Assembly (NCBI RefSeq): GCF_019977295.1
Contig: NZ_AP024651.1
Coordinates: 930,001 to 994,000, forward strand
Direction: 5' to 3'
Origin: Arthrobacter sp. StoSoilB20
Lineage (GTDB): Bacteria; Actinomycetota; Actinomycetes; Actinomycetales; Micrococcaceae
DNA: 64,000 nt
The notes beneath the pieces were generated by a model. It saw only the letters and a program-made list of their open reading frames with translations, was not told the DNA's origin and did no database searches. This document shows positions 1 to 8,380 of this stretch, piece by piece. Position numbers and translations under genes: made by a program. Numbering within the stretch: position 1 is the first letter of the stretch; each line of letters begins with the position of its first letter.

Positions 1-3
1 CGG

Positions 4-3000
4 TTAGCCCCTCAGGCACCTCTGGTACTCCAACCAGGCGAACCCATACCTGAGCCAGCCCACGATGTCGTACCACTTGGAGGGTTTGGTGGGTGCGGTG
101 CACTGGGGCGGGTTCTGGCCGGTCGCGGCAACCTTCACGAGTGCCTTCACCACGGTCCCGCTTTCGACGGCGGTCAGCACCACGGTGCCGGTACCTGCGG
201 CCGCCGCTGTGGGCACCTTGAGGTCCACGGTGGCCGCCCCTGCTGTTACCGGCACGGATCCGAGGGCCAACGTGGCACCCTTGCTGTCAACAAAGACTGC
301 GTTCAGTGTTGCGTTGGCTGGGCTGCCGATCGAGGTGAGGTTCAGCTTGGAGACAGCCAGCGTGATGGATCCACCTGCTTTGACCTCTGCTGCGGTGGAG
401 TTCACCACGGCGACGGAACGGCGGGCGAAGTCCGGCGACACAGGCTTGTGCCCCTGCAGATACTTGATCCACGCATCACGGTCCACCAGCCCGGTGTCCT
501 TCGTGTTGTTCCCCTCCTTGAAGACCCGGAAGTTGTCACCACCGGTAGCCAGGAAGCTGAAGGTGCCGATCCTGTACTGCTTGGCGGGGTCAATCACGGC
601 GCCGTTCACCCAAATGCCCGTAATCCGGTCTCCGGCAGCGCGTGCGGCGTCGTAGGTGTAATTGACGTTCTTGGACAGACCCAACTGCTGGTAGGGGCGG
701 CTGGGTACGGTTCCGTCAGGGTTTGTCTGCCACTGCTGCTCAAGAAGGATCTTGAACTGTGCGCCCGTCAGGGAGGTGGTCCACAGGTTGTTCACGAACG
801 GCAGGACCGCATTGGCCTCGGCGTAGGTGATGGTGCCGTCGGGCGCGTAGTAGAGCTCGTTGCGCAGGCCGCCCGGGTTGACGACGCCGATCTCCGCGGT
901 TCCCAGTTCTGGCGCCTTGAGCGTATCCACCAGGGAGTCCGCCACCAGGTTGCCCAGCGTGGACTCGTTCGCGCGATCGTCGCGCTTAGGGGCCCCGCCG
1001 GCAGGATCGGGAGTGAACGCAGTGGTGATATCAGCGGTGACTGCGCCTACTGGCTGGTTGCCAATTTCCGCTGCCTGGGCCAGAGCCTTGTCCACGATCG
1101 TCTTTACCGCGGCAACCCGTGGGTAGGCAGCCACCAAGGCCTCCGCGGTTTCGGTGGTCCGGTCCACCACGGCTGCCTTGTAAGCAGTCACAGCTTTGCT
1201 TGCGGTATCCACCGTGAGCGTCACGCTGCCCACATTCTCGCCGTAGTTGCCGGTCTGAACGATGGGGCGGGTCTTGCCGGTCGGCTGGCCGTTGGAGTCC
1301 AGTACCGGGGCGTCCCAGGCGTATTCCTTATGCGTGTGGCCGGTGAAGATCGCCGCCACGTCCGGAGTGGTTTCATTGACCAGTTTGGCGAACGGACCGC
1401 CCGCTGCGACTTCCTGCTCCAACGTGGCACCCTCAGGGGTCCCGGAAGCCGCGCCGTCGTGGTTTTCCACGATGATGAGGTCAGCGAGGTTGCCGGCCTT
1501 GATCTTGGCCGCCACCCGGTTGATGGCCTCCACAGGATCGCCGAATTCGAGGTCCGCGATTCCGGCGGGTGTCACCAGCGAAGGAACTTCCTGTGTGACT
1601 GTGCCGATAACGGCCACCTTCATCCCGTTCATGTCCAGGACCTTGTACTCCGGCAGGACCGGTGTGGTGGTGCCCTTCTGGTACACGTTGGCTCCGAGGT
1701 AGGCAAACTTCGCGTTGGCGCCTCCAGCGACGACGCGGTCGCGCAGGTCCGGCCAACCGCCGTCGAACTCGTGGTTGCCCACAGCAGAGGCCTGCAGTTC
1801 CAAAGCGTTCAGGACGTCAATGGTGGGCTGGTCCTTTGCCACCGCAGAGGCGAAGAGTGAGGCTCCGATGTTGTCACCGGCCGAGATGAAGGCCGTAGCG
1901 CCGGGGGCGGCTGCGGCCCTGAGCTTTTCAACCGTTCCGGCAAAAAGCACCGTGTTGGTGTCGATGCGTCCGTGGAAGTCGTTGATCCCCAGGAACTGCA
2001 GGTCAACGCTTGCCGGTGCGTCCGTGGCCAGGTTCAGGCCCACCACCACGGGGTCGTGGTCGCTGGCCCGGAACTCGTCCGCGGCGTAGTAGTTGGTCAC
2101 ATTGTTGTTATACCTGCTGTACTCCAGTGCGACGGACTCCACGGAGTTGATATTCCAGATGTCGGTGCCGGTGACCACCTTGTGGGCGGCCGGGGAGGCG
2201 AGGATGTGGTCCAAAGAACCCACCATGCCGCCAAAGAGGTACGAGTGCTTGCCCGTGCCTGCCTCAAGGTCGGTGTACCCGGCTCCGGTGAGGACGTTGA
2301 TGGGGTCTTCCTTGGCGTAGGCATTGAAGTCGCCGATCAGGAAGACCTTATTGGTGCCCTTTGAGGCCTGGAGGTCCTTGGAGAAAGCGAGCAATGATTC
2401 GGCCTGCTTGGTGCGGGCAATGTTCGAGGCACCCTGGCCCTTGTCGGTATCGTCCGCGGTGGCGGCCGAGCCCTTGGACTTGAAGTGGTTCACGATCGCG
2501 ATGAACTTCCTGTCATCGGCTCCGCCCACCGGCTTGAAAACCTGCGCGAGGGGCTTGCGGGCGCTGGCGAATGCCACGGTGTCGTTGTGGATGACTGACT
2601 CGCCCACAGGCTCTGCCGCGGCCTTCTTGAAGATGAATGCGGTCCGGATCATGTCCTCATCGCTCAACGGCGGAGCGTTTGCGGGAGTGCGCACGTAGTC
2701 CCACACCCCAGGTGTCTTGACGTTGAGCGCGTCCACCAGCTTGGACAGGGCGTCATCACGGTTCTTGCCGAACTGAGCCGAGTTCTCGATTTCCTCAAGG
2801 GACACGACGTCGGCACCCGACTTGGTGATGGCCGCTACGATTTTGTCCTGCTGGCGCTCAAAGTTCTCTGCGTTGGCAGCGCCGCGTGCATTGCAGCCGT
2901 CCTTGACAGTGATCGGGTTGCCGTCGCGGTCAGTGTAGAAGTTGCAGCCCGTGAGCTGGTCCCCGGTGGTGGGGAAGTAGTTCAGCACGTTGAACGAAGC

Positions 3001-4545
3001 CAACTTGAGGTTGCCGCCAACATCGGACGGACCGTCGGGCCGGCTGGCGGTGAAGCCGGCCGGTTGGACGGACTCAGCATTGGCCGGGCTCAAGGCAGCA
3101 AGGGGCTGGAATTTCCAGGAGTTGTTGCCGTAGCCCAGGATGACGTCCGTGCGGAACTGCGCGGCTGAACCGACGCGTACCGGATCTGTGGTTGTCAGGT
3201 ACGGCAGGGCCTGGGCTTTGGTGGTTGCGTCCTTGAGGAAGTTGGTGGACGCGCCGTCGTCGAGCTTGATACCACGCAACGCGTTGTCCGCCACCACTGC
3301 CGCGTACTCGGCTGAGCCGTAAGCGGCCACAGCCGTGGGCTGCACCAGGGGCGACTTCCCGGCCGCGAGGCCGATTTCGCCGTACTGGTTCAAGGAGTAG
3401 TTGTCCGTGACGGTGAAGTCGCCCTGGGGTGCCACGAGCATGCCTTCGAGGCTTTCCCTGGCGGCCTCATTGGCCGGCAACGTGAACGGTGTGGACTTGA
3501 CCTCGGGGGCGGCCTCAGCGAGCTTCTTCAAACCGGCAGCTTCAACCGTGAGCTGGGTCTGGTTGGCAAATTCGCTGACCACGCCTGTGAGTTCCAGATA
3601 GTCGCCTGCCTGGACTGTGGCGGCCGTTGACGGTGAGTAGATAAATACAGCGTCCGACGCCGGCCTGGCCGCCCCGGCGGTCCCGCCGCCGGTTCCGGGA
3701 GTCTGGACGTAGTAGCCGTTGAGTCCGCCCGTGGCGTACACAGCGGTGACCTTGCCCCTGGTAGTGACCGTGCTGCCCACCAGTGGGCTGGCCGTGCCGG
3801 TTCCCTGGACCTCGGCAATGGTCTTGACACCGGGCTCCGGGTCAGGGCCCGGGTCAACGGGCGGAGTTCCGCCGCCGTTGGAGGAAGTGGGGGTGATGGT
3901 GGCGCTGAGGCTGAAATCGGCGGCGTTGGAATTGGTGTCAACGCCGTTGGCGCGGTTCAGGCTCTTGACGTCCGAGTTGCCGGTGGGCGCAGTTGCCGCA
4001 GCCGTTTCGAAAGTGTTGGAGGTGCCGTAGCCCAGAAGGTCGGCAATTGATGCGTTCTCTGTTACCGGGCCCGCAGGAAGCGGGCTAACGGCGGTGGCCT
4101 GCCGTGCCAGGACCAGCGTTCCGGTGGTTCCACTGGGGTTCAGTGTCCCGGTGGCCTGCACATCGGCCGTGGGAAGGGCCGGAGCTGTGGAGGTTCCGCT
4201 GTTGGTGGCGCCCTGGACCAGGAAATAGCCCTTGGCGGGGATGCTGCCGGTCAGCGGGGTGATCCCCGTGGGAGCAGCGGTGGCAGTGCCGGACCGGTAC
4301 TGCAGCGACCATCCCGCCAGGCTGACGGGAGAGTCGGAGGAGTTGTAGAGCTCCACGAATTTGTTCTTGTAGGCGGCACCGGCGCTCCCACCGCTGAGGT
4401 AGGCCTCGTTGATGACCACCGGCGACCCGCCGGCAGGCGCCGAGGGATCATCCGCTGCCATGGCCGGAGCGGCTGTCAGCGGGGCCGCAAGCAACCCCGC
4501 CGACAGGACCGATCCTGCCAGTACTTTCCAATGTTGTTGGTGCAT
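4..4545 (-). CDS. Secreted bifunctional ExeM/NucH-type endonuclease and 5'-nucleotidase
   Basis: A 1513-residue secreted protein that probably degrades extracellular nucleic acid and dephosphorylates the nucleotides. A Sec signal peptide occupies about residues 1-31. A lamin-tail-like domain follows (about 40-170, VVINEAYLSGG then FVELYN), then an OB-like segment (about 240-340). An endonuclease/exonuclease/phosphatase domain spans about 510-840, with SFNVLNYF, SLEEIEN, GDFNAY near 736 and a terminal SDHDPVVV. A UshA-like metallophosphatase domain starts near 850 (NDFHGR, GDNIG, GNHEFDGG near 922, TGHTHKEY), followed by a 5'-nucleotidase C-terminal domain (VNPGGLRNELYY, TGGDNF). The tail holds an Ig-like segment and no LPXTG motif. 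The ATG at 4545 is preceded by a weak purine stretch. Fusions of this length are known in actinobacteria. A phosphate-scavenging role is inferred. Confidence 0.9.
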   Translation of the reverse strand: MHQQHWKVLAGSVLSAGLLAAPLTAAPAMAADDPSAPAGGSPVVINEAYLSGGSAGAAYKNKFVELYNSSDSPVSLAGWSLQYRSGTATAAPTGITPLTGSIPAKGYFLVQGATNSGTSTAPALPTADVQATGTLNPSGTTGTLVLARQATAVSPLPAGPVTENASIADLLGYGTSNTFETAAATAPTGNSDVKSLNRANGVDTNSNAADFSLSATITPTSSNGGGTPPVDPGPDPEPGVKTIAEVQGTGTASPLVGSTVTTRGKVTAVYATGGLNGYYVQTPGTGGGTAGAARPASDAVFIYSPSTAATVQAGDYLELTGVVSEFANQTQLTVEAAGLKKLAEAAPEVKSTPFTLPANEAARESLEGMLVAPQGDFTVTDNYSLNQYGEIGLAAGKSPLVQPTAVAAYGSAEYAAVVADNALRGIKLDDGASTNFLKDATTKAQALPYLTTTDPVRVGSAAQFRTDVILGYGNNSWKFQPLAALSPANAESVQPAGFTASRPDGPSDVGGNLKLASFNVLNYFPTTGDQLTGCNFYTDRDGNPITVKDGCNARGAANAENFERQQDKIVAAITKSGADVVSLEEIENSAQFGKNRDDALSKLVDALNVKTPGVWDYVRTPANAPPLSDEDMIRTAFIFKKAAAEPVGESVIHNDTVAFASARKPLAQVFKPVGGADDRKFIAIVNHFKSKGSAATADDTDKGQGASNIARTKQAESLLAFSKDLQASKGTNKVFLIGDFNAYAKEDPINVLTGAGYTDLEAGTGKHSYLFGGMVGSLDHILASPAAHKVVTGTDIWNINSVESVALEYSRYNNNVTNYYAADEFRASDHDPVVVGLNLATDAPASVDLQFLGINDFHGRIDTNTVLFAGTVEKLRAAAAPGATAFISAGDNIGASLFASAVAKDQPTIDVLNALELQASAVGNHEFDGGWPDLRDRVVAGGANAKFAYLGANVYQKGTTTPVLPEYKVLDMNGMKVAVIGTVTQEVPSLVTPAGIADLEFGDPVEAINRVAAKIKAGNLADLIIVENHDGAASGTPEGATLEQEVAAGGPFAKLVNETTPDVAAIFTGHTHKEYAWDAPVLDSNGQPTGKTRPIVQTGNYGENVGSVTLTVDTASKAVTAYKAAVVDRTTETAEALVAAYPRVAAVKTIVDKALAQAAEIGNQPVGAVTADITTAFTPDPAGGAPKRDDRANESTLGNLVADSLVDTLKAPELGTAEIGVVNPGGLRNELYYAPDGTITYAEANAVLPFVNNLWTTSLTGAQFKILLEQQWQTNPDGTVPSRPYQQLGLSKNVNYTYDAARAAGDRITGIWVNGAVIDPAKQYRIGTFSFLATGGDNFRVFKEGNNTKDTGLVDRDAWIKYLQGHKPVSPDFARRSVAVVNSTAAEVKAGGSITLAVSKLNLTSIGSPANATLNAVFVDSKGATLALGSVPVTAGAATVDLKVPTAAAAGTGTVVLTAVESGTVVKALVKVAATGQNPPQCTAPTKPSKWYDIVGWLRYGFAWLEYQRCLRG

Positions 4546-4589
4546 CCGCTCTAACTTTCATTAGGGGGCCCTGTGGGGCCCTTTGGACG

Positions 4590-4616
4590 ACGCCCACGCT
4601 CTTGTGAAGTGGGCGT
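4590..4616. other. Hairpin in the gap before the nuclease gene
   Basis: An 8-bp inverted repeat (ACGCCCAC / GTGGGCGT, 11-nt loop) lies between the lipoprotein gene and the nuclease gene, both on the minus strand. No T-run follows, so it is either a weak terminator for the lipoprotein gene or a structure in the nuclease leader. The remainder of 4546-4726 shows nothing else I can name firmly. Confidence 0.3.
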
Positions 4617-4726
4617 TGTTCCGGAAGTTACTCCGGGGTAAACCTGTTGCTCGGGCATAGCAGAACACGGTGGAATGAATGGGAGGTGGACCGGGGGTGG
4701 CCGGACGGTTCCTTGGGTCACAAGGA

Positions 4727-5218
4727 CTATTTGGCGGCGCCCTTGAGTGACCCGGTGGTGGCGGCTCCGGACGCTCCGCCGACCAGGCAGACGATTTCGC
4801 GGTCGCCGTTTTTCCAGGAATCACTGGTGGGGTGCAGGAAGGTGACCTCCAGCTCGGATTCGTCGAACGGCAAGCCAACGAAGGTGGTGAATTGGGCACC
4901 GCAGTACTTTTCGGCCTCGGCACCGACTTCCGTGTCGCCGGGGAACGTTGAGGCGTCCATATTGGTTACCCCGTAGGCCTCAAGGTCGTGGCTCTGATCG
5001 CACGGAATGATGGTGACATCCACAACTTCCTGGCTGTCCGGATTGGCGATGCAGTCGCCAAGTTTGACCTTGAAGGCATCGGCCTTGGACGATTCCGTGG
5101 GCTTTCCTGATTCGTCCCGTTTGGCATCGCCGCTGCTTATCAACGAACAGCCCGCCAGCGCGATCGATGCCATGCCAAGTGCGGCGGCAGTCTTCAGGCC
5201 TCGTGAAAAGTGGTGCAT
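4727..5218 (-). CDS. Septum-formation-domain lipoprotein
   Basis: A secreted lipoprotein of 163 residues. The signal peptide ends in the lipobox LAGC, with Cys24 as the lipidation site. The mature part contains a small Cys-containing domain (KLGDCI, IPCDQSHDLEAYG, EKYCGAQF, REIVCLV) resembling the septum formation family of actinobacterial envelope proteins. I chose the ATG at 5218 because a GAGGA motif lies just upstream and the signal peptide then starts normally. A longer reading from 5284 would put 22 unlikely residues in front. It is transcribed with the same polarity as the nuclease gene downstream, 181 nt away. The molecular function is not evident. Confidence 0.75.
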   Translation of the reverse strand: MHHFSRGLKTAAALGMASIALAGCSLISSGDAKRDESGKPTESSKADAFKVKLGDCIANPDSQEVVDVTIIPCDQSHDLEAYGVTNMDASTFPGDTEVGAEAEKYCGAQFTTFVGLPFDESELEVTFLHPTSDSWKNGDREIVCLVGGASGAATTGSLKGAAK

Positions 5219-5379
5219 ATGGGTCCTCGTTCCCGAAATGATCACAGGCGCCAGGCCTATGGTCGGCAGTGAGGGACCAGACAAGGACCCACGCCGGCGG
5301 ATCCCCCAACGCCGACAATGAGCGGATCCGGCCGGCGCCCCTGGGTAGGAGGCAGACGGCCGGGCCCAATGGGTTAAAT

Positions 5380-6165
5380 CTAGACGGTTTGGCCCAGGTC
5401 CTGAATGACCTTGAAGACAGCGCCCGTGGGGTCCTGGAGAGTGGCCAAACGGCCAAAGGGCGTGTCCTCGGCGGGCTGTGTGATGGTTGCGCCCAAGGCT
5501 GTGGCTTGTTCCACGGCGGCGTCCGTGTCCTCAACGGCGAAATAGACGCTCCACATGGAAGGGACCTGTTCCGGGAGGAAACCGGAGGCATCCATAATGC
5601 CCGCCTTGGCCTCATCCCCGGCGCCGAGGGTGGTGTACCTGAACTCCGGGGTATCGCTCATGACATCCGTGTTCCAGCCGAAGACCTTCTGGTAGAACGT
5701 GACCGCGGCGTCGTAGTCCTTGGAAAGGAGTTCATGCCAGGCGGGAGCACCGGCCTCAGCCGCGAGCTCGTAGCCAGTCATTTCACCGAACTCCCAGGCG
5801 CCGATTGAGGCACCTGAGGCATCGCCGTACATGGCCATGCTGCCCTGTTCCGGGACCTCCATGGGTTCCAGGTACACCTGTCCGCCATTGGCAGCTGCTG
5901 CCTCGGTGGTTGCCTTGATGTCGTCTGTGCGCAGGTAAGTGGACCACACGTCCGGCATGGCTCCCATGTCAGCCTGCTTGGCCATAATGCCTGCCACCAT
6001 CCGGCCGTCTTTGAGTGCCGTGATGTAGCCGCCGTACTTTTCCTCGTCCCCGGTCTCGTACGTCCACCCGAACAGCGCGTTGTAGAACGTCTTCGCTTTC
6101 TCGGTGTCAGACGTCATCAGATCAATCCAGCAGGGTGCGCCGGGAGTGATGTCAGGCTTAGGCAT
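5380..6165 (-). CDS. VOC family protein (two glyoxalase-like domains)
   Basis: A 261-residue cytosolic protein built from two tandem vicinal-oxygen-chelate modules, about residues 8-125 and 135-258. Each has the characteristic FY..LFGW or FYQKVFGW helix (AKTFYNALFGWTYE and AVTFYQKVFGWNTD), and each ends in a DP.GA-like strand (GDASGASIGAWEF, LQDPTGAVFKVIQD). Proteins of this shape are often annotated as glyoxalase/bleomycin-resistance or hydroxylase-like, but the substrate cannot be predicted. An AGGAG ribosome-binding site precedes the ATG at 6165. It stands alone between tRNA-Ser and the septum-domain lipoprotein gene. Confidence 0.85.
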   Translation of the reverse strand: MPKPDITPGAPCWIDLMTSDTEKAKTFYNALFGWTYETGDEEKYGGYITALKDGRMVAGIMAKQADMGAMPDVWSTYLRTDDIKATTEAAAANGGQVYLEPMEVPEQGSMAMYGDASGASIGAWEFGEMTGYELAAEAGAPAWHELLSKDYDAAVTFYQKVFGWNTDVMSDTPEFRYTTLGAGDEAKAGIMDASGFLPEQVPSMWSVYFAVEDTDAAVEQATALGATITQPAEDTPFGRLATLQDPTGAVFKVIQDLGQTV

Positions 6166-6407
6166 GGGTCAGGCTCCTGTTGTCTTTCCGCGGCGGAAGC
6201 TACGGCATATGTCAGTGGTGTGGAGACAGACAGAACACTATGCGGGGGGTCAGACAGTTTCAATGATCTTCCGGGAGCCAGTTCCCGCTTCCGGGTTTCG
6301 CCGCCCTTGTAAGGGCCTTGTAAGGGCCCGCAAAGACGCCCGCAGGCGGCCCGCAAAAGGACCCGCAGACGGCTCGGACACCCGGAAGAAAAGTGCTCCG
6401 AGGGCAC

Positions 6408-6438
6408 AAAAATGCCCCGGGTCCTGGGACCCGGGGCA
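6408..6438 (-). terminator. Rho-independent terminator of tRNA-Ser
   Basis: Read on the minus strand, a near-perfect 12-bp GC-rich hairpin (TGCCCCGGGTCC / GGACCCGGGGCA) is followed immediately by five T residues. It lies just beyond the tRNA-Ser 3' end. Confidence 0.88.
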
Positions 6439-6444
6439 CCTGCT

Positions 6445-6535
6445 TGGCGGAAGGTAAGGGATTTGAACCCTTGGTGCGGGGTTACCGCACACTGGTTTTC
6501 AAGACCAGCTCCTTAGGCCGCTCGGACAACCTTCC
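6445..6535 (-). tRNA. tRNA-Ser (UGA)
   Basis: A 91-nt class II tRNA including an encoded CCA. The acceptor stem pairs GGAAGGT with ACCTTCC, discriminator G. The anticodon stem CTGGT / ACCAG encloses the loop CTTGAAA, giving anticodon TGA. The long variable arm and the T arm (AAGGG TTCAAAT CCCTT) are intact. A strong terminator follows. Confidence 0.96.
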
Positions 6536-6637
6536 TCGCCTAGTAGTGTTTCATAGGGAGTTGGCTGTTCCAAAACATCACGTCCTCCAACCCCTGCCCC
6601 GGGGGCCCGAGGACCAGCAAGAAACCGGGAGTTCGTC

Positions 6638-7621
6638 ATGAAAGCCGTCTACATCCCAGAGCCAGGCGGGCCCGAAGTCCTCGAAATCCGCGAGGTCCCT
6701 GCGCCGGTGCCGGGCACCGGCGAGGTGCTCATCGACGTCGTCGCTGCCGGCCTGAACCGTGCCGATGTCCAGCAGCGGCGCGGCTTCTATCCGCCGCCAC
6801 CGGGAGCTTCGGAGATCCCCGGCCTTGAAGTCTCCGGACGCATCGCAGCCTTTGGACCAGGAGTCACCAAGGCATTCTCCGTGGGAGACAAGGTCGTGGC
6901 GCTGCTCTCCGGCGGTGGCTACGCCCAGCAGGTGGCCGTTCCCGCTGAGCAAGTGCTGCGAATTCCCGAGGGCGTGGACCTGATTACTGCCGCTGCCCTG
7001 CCCGAAGTGGCCGCCACCGTTTACTCAAACCTCATCATGACCGCTCAGCTGCAGCCCGGGGAGACGGTACTCATCCACGGTGCCACCGGAGGCATCGGCA
7101 CCATGGCCATCCAGTTGGCCAAAGCGTACGGCGCAACAGTGGCCACCACCGCTGGAACGGACGAGAAGGTGGGAACCGCCAAGGCTTTCCTGGGTGCGGA
7201 CATCGCCATCAACTACACCGAAGAGGACTTCGCCCAAAGCCTCAAGGCACAGAACGGGGGCAAAGGCGCGGACGTGATCCTCGACGTCGTGGGTGCCAAA
7301 TACCTCCAGCAGAACATTGAGGCGCTCGCCGACTACGGCCGGCTCATCGTCATCGGCCTCCAGGGCGGGACCACGGCAGAGATCAACCTGGGACAACTCC
7401 TCAGCAAGCGTGCTGCGGTGATCGGCACAGCGCTTCGGCCGCGCCCGGTGGCGGAAAAGGGCATCATCATGTCCGCCGTCCGCGAGTCCGTGTGGCCGAT
7501 GCTCACCGATGGCAGGATCAAGCCCCTGGTAGCCAAGTCCTTCCCGCTGGACCAAGTCCGTGAAGCCCACCGGTATTTTGATTCCGGTGAGCATGTGGGC
7601 AAGGTCCTGCTGCTTCTCTGA
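6638..7621 (+). CDS. NAD(P)H:quinone oxidoreductase, zinc-independent MDR family
   Basis: A 327-residue medium-chain dehydrogenase/reductase of the quinone oxidoreductase (zeta-crystallin/PIG3) type. It is predicted to reduce quinones or activated enones with NADPH in the cytosol. Evidence: the GroES-like N-terminal half (AAGLNRADVQQRRG, PGLEVSGRI), the nucleotide-binding motif GATGGIGTMAIQ near residue 148, and a C-terminal LDQVREAHRYFDSG segment typical of the family. No zinc-ligand cysteines are present. A GGGAG motif precedes the ATG. The padR-type gene begins 31 nt downstream on the same strand, so the two are probably co-transcribed and the regulator may control this gene. Confidence 0.9.
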   Translation: MKAVYIPEPGGPEVLEIREVPAPVPGTGEVLIDVVAAGLNRADVQQRRGFYPPPPGASEIPGLEVSGRIAAFGPGVTKAFSVGDKVVALLSGGGYAQQVAVPAEQVLRIPEGVDLITAAALPEVAATVYSNLIMTAQLQPGETVLIHGATGGIGTMAIQLAKAYGATVATTAGTDEKVGTAKAFLGADIAINYTEEDFAQSLKAQNGGKGADVILDVVGAKYLQQNIEALADYGRLIVIGLQGGTTAEINLGQLLSKRAAVIGTALRPRPVAEKGIIMSAVRESVWPMLTDGRIKPLVAKSFPLDQVREAHRYFDSGEHVGKVLLLL

Positions 7622-7652
7622 CCTGTCCGTCCAATCCGCAGCGAGGAGCTTT

Positions 7653-8204
7653 ATGTCCATCCGGCACAGCCTGCTGGCCCTGCTCCAGGACCAGCCCCGG
7701 TACGGCTATGAGCTCAGGGTCGAATTCGAAGACCGGACCGGCGCCGCCTGGCCGCTGAACATCGGGCAGGTCTACACCACCCTGGACCGCCTTGAGCGCG
7801 ATGGCCTGGTCAGTAAAGACGGCGACGACGGCGGTGGCCACGTCATCTACAGCATCACTGACGCCGGGGCTGAGGAAGTGGTGGCTTGGTTTGCAGGCGC
7901 CGTGGAGCGCGGCACTCCAGTGCGAAACGAGGTGGCCATCAAGCTTGCCCTTGCAGTGACCTTGCCTGGTGTTGATACATCCGCTGTGATCCAGTCCCAG
8001 CGGGAGGTCTCCGTCAGGGCGCTGCAGGAGCATACGCAAGCGAGGAAGGCAGTGACCACCAATCAGCGCGCTGTGGATACGGCCGGACTCCTGGTCCTCG
8101 ATTCCTTGATTTTCCAGGCCGAAGCCGAAGTGCGCTGGCTGGACCTGTGCGAGGCGCGCATGGTGCAGGCCCAAGGACGTCCGGGGGAGTCCGGCGCCAG
8201 CTAA
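7653..8204 (+). CDS. PadR family transcriptional regulator
   Basis: A 183-residue regulator with an N-terminal PadR winged helix (about residues 1-85: LLALLQDQPRYGYELR, then QVYTTLDRLERDGLV). The C-terminal dimerisation part is helical (residues 95-175), as in the longer PadR subfamily. The ATG at 7653 follows GAGGAG at good spacing. PadR proteins usually repress a neighbouring efflux or detoxification gene, and here the nearest candidate is the upstream quinone oxidoreductase. The last ten codons and the stop form the first copy of a 30-bp tandem duplication. Confidence 0.88.
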   Translation: MSIRHSLLALLQDQPRYGYELRVEFEDRTGAAWPLNIGQVYTTLDRLERDGLVSKDGDDGGGHVIYSITDAGAEEVVAWFAGAVERGTPVRNEVAIKLALAVTLPGVDTSAVIQSQREVSVRALQEHTQARKAVTTNQRAVDTAGLLVLDSLIFQAEAEVRWLDLCEARMVQAQGRPGESGAS

Positions 8205-8232
8205 GGACGTCCGGGGGAGTCCGGCGCCAGCT
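8173..8232 (+). repeat. Perfect 30-bp tandem duplication at the padR stop codon
   Basis: Two identical adjacent 30-bp copies (8173-8202 and 8203-8232), starting AAGGACGTCCGG and ending GGCGCCAGCT, with a few bases of a third copy. Copy one encodes the PadR C-terminus. The TAA stop arises at the junction of the two copies. Confidence 0.97.
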
Positions 8233-8380
8233 AAGGACCGTTCATCGCACCAGGGATACCGTTCGTCGCAACAGCATCGGTGATCCGGTGGGTTTTGTCC
8301 CTCCAAGGGGTACCTCATTGCTAGCTTGCCCGTGACACGCGCCCGTGCCACGGCAGCGCAGTGGTTCTCAAGGAGGAGAT

